From: Myoxocephalus aenaeus
Lineage: Eukaryota; Chordata; Actinopteri; Perciformes; Cottidae
Length of the DNA: 64,000 nucleotides
Assembly (NCBI GenBank): GCA_038501785.1
Contig: JBAMJR010000040.1
Coordinates: 10,940,001 to 11,004,000 of the forward strand
Direction: 5' to 3'
The notes beneath the pieces are model-generated. The model searched no databases and was not told the origin of the DNA. It saw only the letters and a program-made list of their open reading frames with translations. Shown piece by piece: positions 12,621 to 26,555 of the stretch (positions are counted from its first letter, which is position 1; the number at the start of each line of letters is the position of its first letter). The position numbers and the translations under genes were made by a program.

Positions 12621-14004
12621 GACAGAAAGTGTAGACTTTATACCTATGGGGGCCTCTTCAGGACTGGGGCCCCAATGTGAGACCACATGGCATTCAGGAC
12701 ATGAGAACATTTAAGAGCTTCTGGTATTAAGCAATCAAAATACCATGTTTTACTACGTTGTGAGTTCTCTCTGTTAGCCTGTGAACTCAGTGTAGGAGGT
12801 GGTTTATTTCAGTTTCAGTGCACACAATGCACATGTGAACGGATTTTCTTTTCTTCCCTTCTTCGTTCTACCGTCTCGAGACGGGCGGCTGCCTCTCTCA
12901 GTAGTGGTTTCATATTTTTTCCTGCACTTGGCTTAAGTGACACGGCAGAGGGGGCCTGTGAAATTCCAGACAGCCTCATTAAAGCGCAGTAATTGCTTTG
13001 CGAGCAGCAGCTCATAAAAAGGCCCCGCTTCCCCATCTCTTCCTATAAAAGGCAAGGAAATAGCGAGGTATGGGGGGTGTTACAGGACTAGGGGGGTACA
13101 GGGTGCAGGGTTACGGGGCTACAGGGTGCAGGGTCCAGGGTACAAGGGGGAACCCCAACTGTGGAAGTGTTGGAGGAGGTGGTGGAGGAGAAGAAGGGGA
13201 TGGTGGCTATGAAGCCAATTTGACATAGCGGCCAAACTGTGTAAAATACAACTTCTTCGTCCATCACTTGATGCCACAGACTCAAATTGGGAAAGAGACA
13301 TCTCTAACGGATACAGTTTTTAGAAGTAAAACACTTGAATAGCATCTATTTAAATCATTATGGTCTACAAGTTGTGACATGCACAGCTGACAGCTGAATC
13401 ACGTAAAGGAGCCTGAGGCCGAGCGGCTGGAAGGCGGGGTTAAAGGATGCTGAGGATCTCCGAATAATCTGGATAATTTAACACCAGAGGAAGTCAAACT
13501 TTTTCTTGTGTCACGCGACACTGAGCAGGAAGAGACGTGGCCTCGCCTCCAGCGCTGTATCCCGTTCTCTTTACACATCCATGGATTTGAGCCATTTCAC
13601 AGTTTATCGTTATGGCCCGATTGCTTAATGTCGCATAAAAGATAACTTTCAGCTATGGGTAGTTTCAATCCATAAATATCAGTGCTGGTTGTGTTATCAG
13701 TCCTGTAAACACCCTGCCAAGAACGTACAAACAGATGCCCATACACGACACTACTGTGAGCACGACTGATTAACCATGCACACATACTGCAAGCACCCAC
13801 ACAGATGAGCTGCTAACATAGGAAACACACCTGAGTCTGCCGTGACTCTGTCCTCTCTGTGGCGGTGACCCCCAGCGCAATATGCCCCACTTCTGTCTTT
13901 CATTTTATCACGATTCCTGTCTCACAGAGCTCCGCTGACATCGCTCTCTCAGCCCCTAGCCCAAGGCCTGTAGGCGGGGGAAATAAGTGCCTTCTCCTTC
14001 ATTG

Positions 14005-14165
14005 CACCACCTAATGAGGTAATTATGGGTGAAGCTTCACCAAATGTGTTTGCTTTTCACACCCGGGCCTAGCTAAATGTCGTCTCCTGCAACCCCACAG
14101 TTTGCATAATGATGCCAGTTGACAAACCACTCTTCCCGTGCTAATGATGAGGTTGTGTCAACGCA
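14005..14165. promoter_or_regulatory. Candidate conserved enhancer in SKI intron 1
   Basis: It contains CTAATGAGGTAATTATG (14011-14027) and the POU-like TTTGCATAATGATG (14101-14114), in unique sequence with no reading frame. Motif-based inference. Confidence 0.28.
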
Positions 14166-16861
14166 AAATCGGCTGAAGTTAAAAATGCATCTTTTCCTCT
14201 TGCAGTGCTTTTCAAAAAGGCTTTCTGGAAAGAAAACTTACTGTGAAAGTTCTGATTAAATGATTCCAGAGAAAAGCAGGTCCTCGCTCGAGTCTGGACA
14301 CCTTTCTATAGTTAATGTGAACGATGTTTCCTTACGGCGCATGACTGCTTTTCATGAGGTTTGATACCAATTGTGTGTTGAGAAAAGAAACAATAGCTCA
14401 AGGGCAGCTGAAATTTTAAGGTGGAAAATAAAATCCCTCAGTAGGTTTCACTTTCACATGGTGATTAATCACTTAAGAAGATTGAGCCCTCCCCCTCCCT
14501 TCCCCTGGGCTGAAGCTCATAACAGGATTGGTCTGGCTAATGTCTCTCCACTTAACATATTTCAAGCTTTGGCTGAAAAGTGGCACGTTTTCATCTGAAA
14601 AGGCAGATGAATCGCAAAGACAAAAGACAGATCATAGTTCTTGACTTTTTCTCTCGGGGGGGGGTAAAGTTGTACCTCCCCCTCATTTGCTTAGCTCTCC
14701 TCTCCACATAGCTTCCTCTGTGTTGTCAGAGCAAGCTAGCAGGGGGTCTCCACTTTCTCTGCAACTAAAGGGATTAGCTGTAATTGGGACAAAAGTACTG
14801 TCTTGAAGCTTTCTTTCCCCCTGAGCCTCCCTCTTTAGCGGGCCGCTAACTGCTGTCAGCTCCTCTGAGGCACCGTATCAATTCTGACACGTCAAATGTG
14901 TTCTGTTTGGACTACTTTCGGCTGCAGGAGACAAATGTGCTCTAAGAAGCATTTTGACTCTCCCGTGGTTTTGTGCTGGAGGTTGGTGTCAGACTGGGGA
15001 ACCATTTTATTTATCCATGACCTTTCCAGTGGCCGGTTGTTTTTCTCTCTGTCCCGTCTGGTTCTGGTGGCGCTGAGAATGCTCACATGTTTCCTTTCTC
15101 ACTCTCTTATCTCACATTTCTGCAAGGCTTCGTCGCCTTTGAAAGTGATGTCACTCAGAAGTCGGCGGCCGTTTCTGCACGTTATCTATTTTAAGTCTCA
15201 TGAAGCAGATCTTCACTGTCGTCAGCTGTTTTGAAACTGGATGCGTATTGAATACTGCAGCAACATCCTTCATGTAACCTTCTGCTGCAAGGAATCAATA
15301 AGTGATGAAGAGAGGCTGGCCGTTTGGCAGGTTACTACATTTGTTAAGATGCGGAGGTCAGTTGCAGCTCGCGATGGCAACCTACTGACAGTTGATGTGC
15401 TTCTTCCTTCAGTACCGTACCAAAACGGTACAAAACGGAAAACTCCAGAAGCCCTAAGATGAAACACATCAAAAGGATGCCACAGGCTAACTTCTGACCT
15501 TATCATGTGCTCAGGAGGAATCAGACTGCAGACCTAAAGTGAGGGGCAAGAGGCGAAACAGAAGCCCTACGTCTTCTCCCACCTAAACTCACCCCCAGAG
15601 AGCCCCATTAAACAGTACAAAAGTCCGGCTTACTGGGCTGACTTTATGGCTAGCAGATGGCATGAGAGGGGCCTGGGCTGCCTGTGAACTAGCTTCCACC
15701 CCTGTAAAACAGTGACCAGTTGACCCTGGAGCCATATAAACCTGGCGTCTAAAGACAACAAGGCTCCAACCAAGATCACTCCGGTCAAGTCACCTGAGGA
15801 GGTCGGATTGTCGGCATTTGACTTCCAGTCCTCTGCCCAGAGTTCACAAGATGAGGGTAAAATGGCGGCGCTGTGCAGAGATCTTGGTGGCTGCCCTTCC
15901 ATTCGGAGAAACCTGCAATTTCCCCCGTTTACCCTTTGTGGACAGTCGTTCTGCAGTGTCAAGTAGCTCATTTAGCCCTGTAGTTGTGTAATAATAGGGA
16001 ACTATGTACCCTATTAGGAGCCCTAACGACGGCAACTGATAAAAATGTGTATTTGACATGCCGAAGAAAGCTCATCTCTAGGTGTCACAGAAGGTTCACG
16101 ACCCTTCGTGACCTCACCGCAAAACAGCCAAAGCCACCTCTTGACTGACTTTATGGTCTGGACCACTGTAAAAATAGAACAAAAAGGAAAGGGGGAGGTG
16201 CTGGGTGGCAATTGCGTCTGGCCTTTAGAAACGCAGACTCACTCTACAAACACTATCTTGAGAAGTAATCAAGGGAGGGACACTTAAAGGCTTAATAGCG
16301 CCAAATGTCCTTTAATGACCAGAAGTCACAGCCCTTCTTTACGTCCGTAGTTATAACGGCCAGAGAGCCCGGGGTCGGGTCAGAGAGGGGTCAGGTTGAA
16401 TTACAGGCCAACAGAAAGTGTGGGATGCATCCAGAGTGTAGCCCACTTGGGTTAGAACTGAGGACCTCAGAAAGAAGCTGTTGTGGCTTCTGAGAAGAGG
16501 AGGCCAGAATATTCAAGGCCAAGGGTACATCGAGGGGAAAACAACAACAACTAATAGCAGTGTTTACTAAATGGATTCCTCTCCAGAGTGAGCAAATGAG
16601 GAAACTGTGGTTGGAGGGCGGTTTCCGGCCCAGCTGTTGGGTAAGATGCGATCCGGCTGCAAGGGTGTCAATAAAGGTTACAGGGGATCCACCTCCGACA
16701 TGGCAAATATTACTGACCACGAGATGTACTCTGCAACCAGGAAGATCCTTTGAGTCGACGAGAGTCTGCTTGTGTTTTCACACTCGCTTTGGCCCCCCCT
16801 GTTCTCCTCATTTCCTTCCTTTCCTCTCACATCTGGAAAGCAGGACTGACTTCTCTGCCAT

Positions 16862-16872
16862 CCCCCCCCCCC

Positions 16873-16903
<31 letters not shown>

Positions 16904-16911
16904 ACACACAT
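16862..16911. repeat. C28 homopolymer followed by (CA)n
   Basis: Twenty-eight C, then about eleven CA units. Such tracts often mark assembly uncertainty. Confidence 0.95.
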
Positions 16912-19262
16912 ATTGACGTCATGTAGATCACTCTGCCTGATGGGAAGCATATGAGCTGAGAAAGGAACATTGGAGGAAGGGGGTGTTGTCACCAGAACAC
17001 ACAAGTTATCTGCCAGAACCTTACTAAACTCACTTTTTCCAGGAGTTTTTTTTTTTTTTTTAAATCACACAAGGCTGCTGCTTTAAGAGTGCCGAACATT
17101 AGAGTCAGTCTTCCCCTGCTGATTACTATGTAATGCAAATCTCTAAACCAGGTAGATACAAGGAGGCTTCTTTCCTTGCAAGCAACTGTAGTGCAAAATG
17201 AAAAGCTACGATTAAATGAGGAATCAAACATCTTTTCTCATATAGAAGGGGGGAAAAGTAATACATGTATAAAATATTAAATGTGATGCTTCTACCAATC
17301 AGTGCATCCTATCAATGGTAGTTGACAAAGATTGTATTTAATTATGTTGCACTCCTCCTTCTTGCAAAACAGTGTAGAGGGATGTTGAAGAAACATAGAC
17401 TATTATGAAGTGGATGTAGTCACCTTGAGTGCAGGCATTTTGGCTAAAGTAGAGTCATTTATATAGACTTCTATACAACCAGAGGAGTCGCCTTGATGGA
17501 AAGAATGCAGGTTAAAGGCACCTGTGCTTCACTTCTTTTGCCGCCTGTGCAGAACTCTGGCAGGACAATTTGTTGACAAGTTGCCTGCCTCCCCATCATT
17601 CATGGGCTAACTCTTTCCATGGCTGCATCAATATCTGAGCCAAAACCAACCCCCTGGTGCAGCTCTGCTCCACCATCATCATCATCATCATCATCATCAC
17701 CACTTCCTACTGGACGTTTCTATGTGGAGGATGTGGATAGAGGTCCCTTACATTGGTACAAAAAACTTAGATGTTGTCTCTTATTCATAATTTCTGACAC
17801 TATCAGAGATTAACTCTTGTTGTTGCTGAAAATTTAAATATATTTAAAAGAAAATGACACCATGATGAAAGTGAATGTGATCTCCTTTGTTGCACCGCGC
17901 TCTGCATGTCGATATTCCCCGCTCCCTTCCTTATATATCTTTGGTTTACACTCAGCACTGTAACACCATATTGGTGCCACCTGCCACCAGGAAAAAAAGC
18001 TGAGAAGGGTTGAAATTATCAGTCACGCAAACACACTCTCACTCTCATATTCACCAACCATAAGCATAAGTGCTGTGCATCCAAACAAGAGCGAGTGATA
18101 AACAACAGCACCCACTCGCATAACAGTGAGAACCAAAACACAAAACAGCCAAAACAAGGATCCGATTAAAGTAGCGCGCCGGGTGAGGTGGCGTTGGAAA
18201 TGAATTGTGCGTACTTTGCAGTTGGTATATAAGCCATTTCGTGCTGAGGGGCGATTACCTAGTTTGCAGCGCTGGTAAGCTGAAAAGCAGCTTGGAGAGA
18301 GTTTTTAAAGACGCAGCAGTGGTGGCAGCCTGTCCTCTCTCCCCCGTGACCAGCATGCTCCAGCTCTGCGAGGCCGCTTAAAAGAGGTGCAACGCACCAA
18401 ATGTACAGTATTCTGTGAAGTAGGTCATCCCATACAAGTAGGTCCCTCATATGCATGATGGGCCTCCCACAAAAAGGGCATCGCTTTTCATTCTGTAGAT
18501 GCTGAGGTAGAAGATAGATGGTGTCGTTTCCAACCCTGCAGACAGCACTGCTCCAGCAGGGCATGCACACCAGGGGAAGAGCAGCCGCTGCTCCATTTTT
18601 GATGCTGCTGCTGACTTTTGTCTCTTTTCTCGTCCGGAAAATAAAGGCAAGTCCGGCCTGGAAATGTTGAAGCTGCCACCGACTCCAAGGGCCAAACGAG
18701 GTGGTACAGCGTAATTTGAATCAAAAGATTAGAACTTTGTGTAAAAGTTCAGACACCTCCGCATACCTGACCAGTCGCTCTGACGTGTCTATAGACATCT
18801 TTGAAGTTTTAAAACATATATATTGCTGATCTTTAAACAATTCCAGGTCATATGGATCTGTCTGAAAGTACACTGTTCAAACAGCAACATTTGTGGACAC
18901 CAGCATTTTAATTTACATAATAGCCATCTTAATAACTTAATCTTTAAGGTTGCATAGGATCCTAAATAACACAACGCCGAGGGTATTCATGCAATTTACA
19001 TCATCTCTATATCATAATTCGCTGAAAATAGCCCTGTAATAGGTCTATTTATGTTGTGCGCCATAATAATATGAGGTGAAGTCCAAAAAACCAACAGGAT
19101 TCTACAGCACGTACTGTATATGCCTTAATAACTCGTACCTAAGACTCTGAAACCCAAACCCTATGCAGTTTATAATGAGGCACAGTATAGTGGAAGCTTA
19201 GTACAATAACTGCACAGACACCTAGTCTAGTCTAAGTGAACAACCGCATTGTTTTTCATCAT

Positions 19263-19264
<2 letters not shown>
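16912..19264. other. Intronic sequence without recognisable genes
   Basis: Contains a T-run (17046-17060) and an (ATC)n tract (17670-17700). No exon or transposon is recognised. Confidence 0.45.

Positions 19265-19356
<92 letters not shown>
19265..19356. repeat. (TG)n microsatellite, about 45 units
   Basis: An uninterrupted dinucleotide run. Frames across it encode only Val-Cys or Thr-His repeats and are not genes. Confidence 0.98.
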
Positions 19357-19358
<2 letters not shown>

Positions 19359-19601
19359 TTTTCTTCAGATAAGTCAACGGCTCGGCATGCCCGTTTCCAT
19401 TTCTAGAATTATTATTTGTCAGGGAGCAGACACAATACTGTGGCGGAGCGTTATCTAAAAAGATTCCCATTTATTCCTACATTTTGACCCAGATATATAG
19501 ATTTGCGCTCCTGTCCCGTTGAACAGCACGGAGGTGTGCAACTGTCTGCCATAAAACCGCTGTGAAATTGTTCAGTTCAGCTCCACTGAGGTAGGCATGC
19601 T

Positions 19602-19602
<1 letters not shown>

Positions 19603-19680
<78 letters not shown>
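19603..19680. repeat. (GT)n microsatellite, about 39 units
   Basis: An uninterrupted run, followed at 19797-19816 by a short (GGAT)n tract. Confidence 0.98.
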
Positions 19681-19685
<5 letters not shown>

Positions 19686-20069
19686 GTGTGTTCAACTGAA
19701 CTGGGCAGCATGGGCGATGAGGCACACTGTGATGCAGGGGGGGAGAAGAGAGGAAAAAGAGAGAGCAAGAGAAGAATGGATGAGAGAGAGAGAGGGGATG
19801 GATGGATGGATGGATGGGAAAGAGGAAGTGAACAGAGAGACACTCTGGTCAGGCACGCGATGCTTGGCTGGAATCAGGTCAGGCCCACATGAGGCCTTCC
19901 TCGCTAACACACTCTGAACAGAAAGGGTTCCACGCAGCAGCACAGGACTCTTCTGCAGGGCTGCACTACATTATGAAGAACTATTTAAAGGAACAGTCAG
20001 ATGAGAGTCAGTCAATCACTCTAGCCTACTCAACACCTGCGTCACTCGCTCGCAGACTAAACTGTTTTT

Positions 20070-20130
20070 GACGTTACGCTATTAACAGGTTACGCTTGTG
20101 CGTGCGCGACTCGCCGATTCTTGGCTTCTT
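20070..20130 (+). repeat. Dispersed repeat shared with 50545-50605
   Basis: TTAACAGGTTACGCT followed by a CGCGACTCG/CCGATTCTTGG block recurs in the same orientation at about 50545, where it precedes a hAT transposase remnant. It is probably a fragment of the same hAT-related element. Confidence 0.55.
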
Positions 20131-21107
20131 GCCAAAAGCTGACCTCGAAATTTGCGTAATAGCTATCATGCATCATCACACAGACACACACACAGTTCAG
20201 CCACATCCACCATTAGTGTATAAAGAGCGGTGTGTCACAATTCCCTTGCCTCTAAATTTGCATATTCGCTATCATACACACACATCCACCAGCACTGATT
20301 TGTGTTTTCTTGGATGTCTCTGTTGTGTCTAAACTGAATAAGCAAATGGAACGCAAACAACTTCATTGGTAGTGAAAAGTCATCCCCAAAGGACCGTGTT
20401 TTGGGGCGTCTGCTCCGTCTGCACTCAGAGTGAGACGTACTCGGTGGAGTAGCTCTGACGTAAGGTGAGGAAACGTGACACTCCCAGTGAGAAGCTAAAA
20501 GCAGATGACATCCCGCTCTCATGCACAATCCCTCACACATACAGACAGTCCTACTACTCCAAACATGTTTGAAAGTGGACCCCTGCATGCACCTTGGGGC
20601 CCTCCACCTTACCACCTCTTGAATTCTGTCTGGACGGGCTGATTGCTGGCCCCGTCGCTCTATCGTCTGTGTCGCGCTGACCACTAACTGCTTTAATTAA
20701 AGCCACCTTCAAGAACTGACCCCCCCCCCCCCCCTCACCTTTGCGCCTCCAACTCGCTCTTTGACGGACAGTTGACCCCTAGCTACCATCTCGCCTTACC
20801 GGAAACACGAGCCAGCAGCTGGCGTGCTGATCGGCAACCAGAGAGCAGAGAGCGACTTGGACTAGACTTCTCCACAGGACACTCTGCCTTTGGACTATGT
20901 AGAGCATCTTTTCTGAATGCTGCTTCAAAACAAACTGTTGTTTCTAGTGAAACTCACCTGTGCTGTTTTTGTCAAAGAGTCTTCCTGGCTTCGAAGAGAG
21001 CACAGACAATCAGAAAGGCTGTCTGACAGCAAGGTAAGGTGTGAAAGAATTCAAAATATATATAATGCGAGATCGCCAAACTCCATCTACTGTAGTAATC
21101 CCATCAT

Positions 21108-21494
21108 AAATGGACCTGTACCTGTATCTCTCTTTTCTAGTCTTCCGACCACTCAAATCGCTTTAACACTACCGTAAAAGTCGGGTTACAAGCCGCTCCT
21201 ACCCTCCGGTCAGTGTCCCCGCTAGGAGCAGCGCTAGCTAGCCGCTGCTAGCTCCCCGCTGCTGCTGCTACCGGCCGTTGCTGCTGCTGCTACTGCCCGC
21301 GCCCCCTCTGCCCAAGACGGGTGTCGAGCCTGGTCCCGCTACCTTCGGTGGTTTTCGGGGAGCTAGCGGAAGTTAGCGGAGAGCTAGCGGAGCCCCAGCT
21401 GGCGGAGCCCCAGCGGGGAGCTAACGGGGACACTGACCGAAGGTAGTAGCCGATTCTCTGATGAAAGACGACCCCGCTCACCACAGTCACAGTA
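21108..21494 (-). mobile_element. tRNA-derived SINE interrupted by a GC-rich foldback
   Basis: The left part (21108-21180, with TCTAGTCTTCCGACCACTCA) and the right part (21448-21494, CCGATTCTCTGATGAAAGAC) match the two ends of the SINE at 53920-54224. Its middle is replaced by a GC-rich block at 21200-21445 flanked by imperfect 25-bp inverted repeats sharing CGGTCAGTGTCCCCG. The interior has CTG-rich runs and repeated GAGCTAGCGGA units. Confidence 0.7.
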
Positions 21495-22149
21495 TAGCCC
21501 CTAACTATCCCTTTAAAGCTAGACTTTGTAAATACATAAACACTCAATATCAAGCATGTCTCCTCTTGAAGTATGACGTGAAGCAACGAGCAGTGTCACT
21601 ATTCTGACGACAGTCAGAACTAGTAGCCTACAGTCGCTTTCGTTGATCCATGAGAAACTCTTTTTCTGTGGCCCAGCACCACGCTCCGATTGGTGTAACT
21701 CATTATTAGTCACCACCTTTGTCACCCTGAGCTGCGAATGTGACAAGTAGTTGAAAAAGTCAACTATCAGCGGGGGGATTTTGCAATGACTCAATTTATG
21801 AGGTCTGAGAAATATAATCGCAGCTGGAGAAAATGTTGCGGACACCAGGCACACGACGGACAAATGTGAACGCAGGTCATCAAATAATCCTTCCTGGGAT
21901 TTGCCTGGGGCTGCAGTGAAACAACTCGGCCATGTGCGTGTGTGTTCCTCTCTGTGTGTAAGTCATGTCAGCAGCAGCAGTGCGCCCAAGCCCGGCCCTC
22001 CAGCCAGGAAGCAGTCTTGCCCGTTCCGATTTAGTCCAAGAAAACTGCATTTGCTTAGCAACCACATTACCGCTCCAATCACAGCAGCAGCATTTGGGAT
22101 AATACAGGGCCAGAGCGCTCTGTGGAGGCGGTGCATTAGACTCACAATC

Positions 22150-22186
<37 letters not shown>

Positions 22187-22301
22187 CTGATGCCTCTCTC
22201 ACTTGCTGCAGCTCTCACCAAGCATGAAAAGGAGAGTAGTTTTTATTTAATTTTTTTTTCTTGGCTTAATGCTCAAGCCCGCAGCGTAGCCCACTTAGAG
22301 A

Positions 22302-22355
<54 letters not shown>

Positions 22356-22693
22356 CTGGCACCTTGAAACACACACTAAAGTAAATCCATTATCGCTTTT
22401 CCCCTCCCTCCCTGCCACAGAGGTGTCTGACTGTCTGCGGCCCCATCGAGCTGACAGACTGAAATAGACATTTCCGTGGTGCTGCTGCTGGTTGCGCCCT
22501 GTAGGATCGACCCCCCGACTCACAGACAAACACCACGCAACCCATTTTAAGCCGTCCTCCCTCAGACTTTGGTGCTATTCCTGTAATGAACCGCCGGTCG
22601 CTGAACTTCAGGTTTACCTAATTAACACTCTGAATGGGACTTTGTACGACGCGCCCTGCACACGGCCAGCGGTCAACACTTATGTGGCCCACG

Positions 22694-22742
<49 letters not shown>

Positions 22743-25700
22743 GCAGGTCCTGAGGCGTATCTGATGCTGTAAAGCTGATACTCAGGTCCCCGTAGTGGCC
22801 GGCCTCACTTATCAAGGGCAGAAAGCGACGCTCATGCGGCTGCCGACTGGGTTTTTACTATCACAGACAGGGCTCAAAGTTCATTAACACTACTGTATGG
22901 AAACACACACGCAGCGCAAATAAAGCCCAGTCTAAGTGGGGTTAGTGGAGACGTAGCAGCTTGTAGATTGTATCTGGCTATCTGTTTATGACTGCCGGAG
23001 GCGCTGATAGTCATGAGTTTGCTTTATTTCTTTTCAAAATACTATCCCTGTTTGTCAGTTTGTCACCGTCTGGGCTTTCCAGCTTGTTTGCTCTGGAGAA
23101 CAATTACCTCATGTGACAGAGGAATTTCACGAGAGAAAACAATAATTGCTGGATTCTGCAGCTTGCAAAGATGAACGTGAGCATTTGCACAGCCATCATG
23201 GTTTAGTTCATGAGGAAGAGGAATGGGGGGGGGGGCTGTTCAGCTCCAATGGAAAACTACTTCCTTCCTCTGTTTCTCTGGCTTATTCAACGGGTCTTAT
23301 TTGTAACCTCCAATTCTGGCGGCTCTTCCACTTAGCGTCGGGCTGCACATCCAACGCTACCCCCCCTCCCACCCCCGAGCCAGGACACTGCTGTTGGTTT
23401 TGTTTTTGGCCGTATTTTGTTTTTTTTGCTGCTCGGGGTACATCTTTGTGAGGGCAGAGCACAAAGAGGCCCTTTGGTTCACTGCAGGGTGCTGGGCAGC
23501 CTCAAAATCGAGCTGGCTGGCCAGCACACACTGGCGCTTTCCACTCCGGAGCCGGACATTTTGTTCCACTGATGAATTCTGGGAGAGGCTGAGCAAGTGA
23601 GAGGCTTCACTCTGGAGCCAAATCACATGCTTTCCAGTGGTGAGGGGGAGGGTCTGAAGTTTGGTTTGACACATGCAGGTTTTTGGAATGCTGATACTGG
23701 AGGCAGACGCTTCCTCAGGATTTTATGATATGCAATATCATCCAACAACTTTGGTCATAGTTTTGTAGTTATCAGTTATGACAACAGTGTGCCTTTGTTT
23801 CTTCCAAATAAGTTTGACTAACCTCTGAGTTTGTTTGAAACCTTTCTGCCAATGACTCTTGGGCCATCTGAATAATTCTAAGTAGTCTAGTGACTTCTCA
23901 TTATGAATGATTTATCCATTAATGTCAAATGTTTGTAGACTGACATTGGACAAAAAAACTATTTTGACAATTGACACTGTTGCGACTGACTGGGGTGCAG
24001 AAGACGCCTCCGACAGCAGGGCAGAGACAGGAAGTGGGTGTGGTGTGAAAACCAGAAGTCTAAGTCGCTCTGCGGCAGAAGTTCAACTCGACTCGGTCTG
24101 CAGGGTTGTTGTGGCCGACACGTTGCTGTACTGAGAAAAGGGGAAGTAGGAGGTACCGCAGTGCAGTAGGTGAACATGTGACACCGCATGGCTTCGCTTG
24201 TGTGTGTATGTGCTGTGTTTTCATTTTGAACAAAAAGGCCTGTCTAGGCTTCTGGCTGTTGTCCGCTGACAGTCACCCCACACAGGGGGAGGGGCCTTGC
24301 ATTGGAGTAAACTCTGGTATCAACGACCTCTCTGAACCCCAATGATGATCTGTGGGACAGACAAGGGGCAACAGGATCCCCCAGTAGAAAACATGGTCCC
24401 ATGCAGAGGTTGATGTTTTCTCAAAAGTTAGACCAATACATGGCATCAAGAATGGTTTGATTCAGATTTTCAGTAGAAAGGTTTTGAATGGTAAAAGTTG
24501 TGACAAAGCTTTTTCCATCCTCGCAAGAATATTTTTAAACTGACTGATCATTTTTTGAGCACAAAAAAGACAGAATTGAGATTTAAAGGTCATCAAATCA
24601 TGAACTGGCGATCTATATATATATATATATAGATCTAACAGTATATCTAACAGTAACTTTCAAAAACAGAGTATATTAACAGAATAATTCTCTCACTCAA
24701 ACGAAACACCAAAAAGAAGGTGATCTGTGACAAAATGCCACAAAAGCAGTGCGAATGAGGATTCAATGTGATTCAAAGCAGCGGACCGAGAGGATAGAGA
24801 GTAGAACTCGTGTCATTTCCTGTCCTCGTCTCCCAGCCAGGTTGGTTTCTCCTCTGGCAAAGAGAAGACTAATGGACACATTATCCGCCGGCTTGTCCCT
24901 CCGCGGCGATCATGTGGCTGTGAGGTCATCCCTCCACTTCTGCTCCCATCCACATCAGGGATCTATCATTTCATTACTGCCGCTGGGGAGGAGGAGGAAT
25001 GACTGAGGCATCGGTCCATCCATCCGTCTTCTCGTTCACTACAATCTGCGAAAAAATAAACGACGACTTGTCCTACCAACCGTCACTGTGAGGCAGGAAA
25101 TCTCGATCTCAACTCTTCTCTTGTGTGCTACTGAGCTGGTAGACCTGCCTTTTCTGAAACTACATACTAACCTAATATGTTCTTTCACTCTCTAGATTTT
25201 TCTCTAGCTCCTTAGCAAAGAATATCATTTTCTAGGCCCAAGACGTCATGCCCCTGAAGTACGTGGAAGGGACTGTTAATGCAGATATTCTTGAAGACTC
25301 CTCCTTCATCCTCTGTGGCTTGGCTTGTATGTCACTTTGGTCAAAAATGTCTGCCAAATGAATAAATCCCCTGGAAGCATACAAAAATACCCCACTGAGA
25401 TACCTGGAACTCCCTTATAAAGCCACGGAAGACCCTCAAGGACCCCTCACCTATTGAGAACTGTGCTGTGGGTGACTGCATATTAGGATTGTAAGTAGCA
25501 TGTGTGACAACACTGATGGTTCCACAATGTAAGTGTCTAAAGATGGTAGCTGACTCAATGCCATTCATTTAATAATGAGGGTGACATCTCATTGGATATT
25601 GTGAAGAACATCCAGGTCTACGTGACTTTCCGCCTTCATTTTGAAGGTTTAGAATAAGAATCAGATCTTGCTGTTGTAAGTGGTTCTGAGTGGTCCTTCT

Positions 25701-26496
25701 TACATACGTGCAGTGTGAAATTCTCCGCCATAGGTGAGTGTCTGCAGGACCAGAGATGTATTGATTGCTGCAGGAAGTGGAATCTGATGTTTCACAACAC
25801 TTCACGGTGACTGACGGCAAAAGCAGTTGAAGGTGGGGGTCTGGCAGAATGGAGGAATGGGTATGACACAAGGAAAGTAACCAGTTCAAGGAAACATGGA
25901 GGAGTGTGAGAGAGAGAAATAACACCTCTGGTTCTGTCCTTGGGCCGAGACTAAACACTGCCTCCCGTCTCGGCTTCTACTCAACAAGCACCGACTCTTC
26001 TCTTTGAGCCAAACCCTCAGCGCTCTGCTCTGTCTGAGGCCCGGTGTCTTGTGTCATGATTTGTCAAGATAGTATCCACATCTACATGAGAGGGACCGCA
26101 GTACACACCTCAACCTGGCTTTAAACCACTTGTGATCGTACATTCTTGCTCACATGTGATTATATCTGTGAGAATTGAAACCACTTCGAGGAAGAAGAAA
26201 ATTAATATTTACACCATGCCGCACGAAAGAATGTGGCAGGTGATCTTTACCTCAACTAGATCATGATCTTTATAACCGTGTCTCAGATTTGTGCAGCATT
26301 CCATATACTCTCATCAAATGTGCTTTGGAGATATATATCCTTTTCCCCCTAAATTTGCTCCTATGTGGGTTTTTTAACTTAAAAAGAAAACACTAAGGAA
26401 ACATAGGCGATAGACTCCTTTCCGTTTGGCAGAAGATGAGAAGGACATTCTCTTTTCTTTTTGGTTGTTAAACCAACCAGGCTTTGGAACAGAAGT
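21495..26496. other. Intronic sequence with microsatellites
   Basis: Contains (CA)n 22156-22182, (GA)n 22297-22351, (TG)n 22695-22739 and a short AT palindrome 24613-24634. No exon is recognised; the remainder appears unique. Confidence 0.45.
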
Positions 26497-26555
26497 AACA
26501 CTGGTCTCCATGTTGCTTTCTACTAACAGTAGAAAGCAACATGGAGACCAGTGTT
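26497..26555. repeat. Perfect 28-bp inverted repeat with 3-nt loop
   Basis: The left arm 26497-26524 (starting AACACTGGTCTCC) and the right arm 26528-26555 (ending GGAGACCAGTGTT) are exact reverse complements, separated by AAC. After one mismatched pair the stem extends about three further bases. The surroundings show no transposon ends. Perfect arms with almost no loop suggest recent formation (template-switch palindrome) or a hairpin transcript; they are unlike a typical pre-microRNA, which has bulges and a larger loop. Confidence 0.9.

Larger units (their letters stand above)
10160..16861. other. Intronic sequence, largely unique
   Basis: Holds the candidate enhancers at 12430-12620 and 14005-14165, a GCTAAC/AGCTAACG cluster at 11395-11431 and short direct repeats of CTACAGGGTGCAGGG near 13095-13140. 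I see no exon or sizeable transposon. Confidence 0.45.

Noticed and set aside
19249..19917. Val-Cys and Thr-His repeat proteins
   Set aside because: Translations of GT/CA microsatellites; the same pattern occurs at every dinucleotide tract.
26497..26555. Pre-microRNA
   Set aside because: Arms are perfectly complementary and the loop is 3 nt; animal pre-microRNAs have bulges and larger loops. Kept as a palindrome only.
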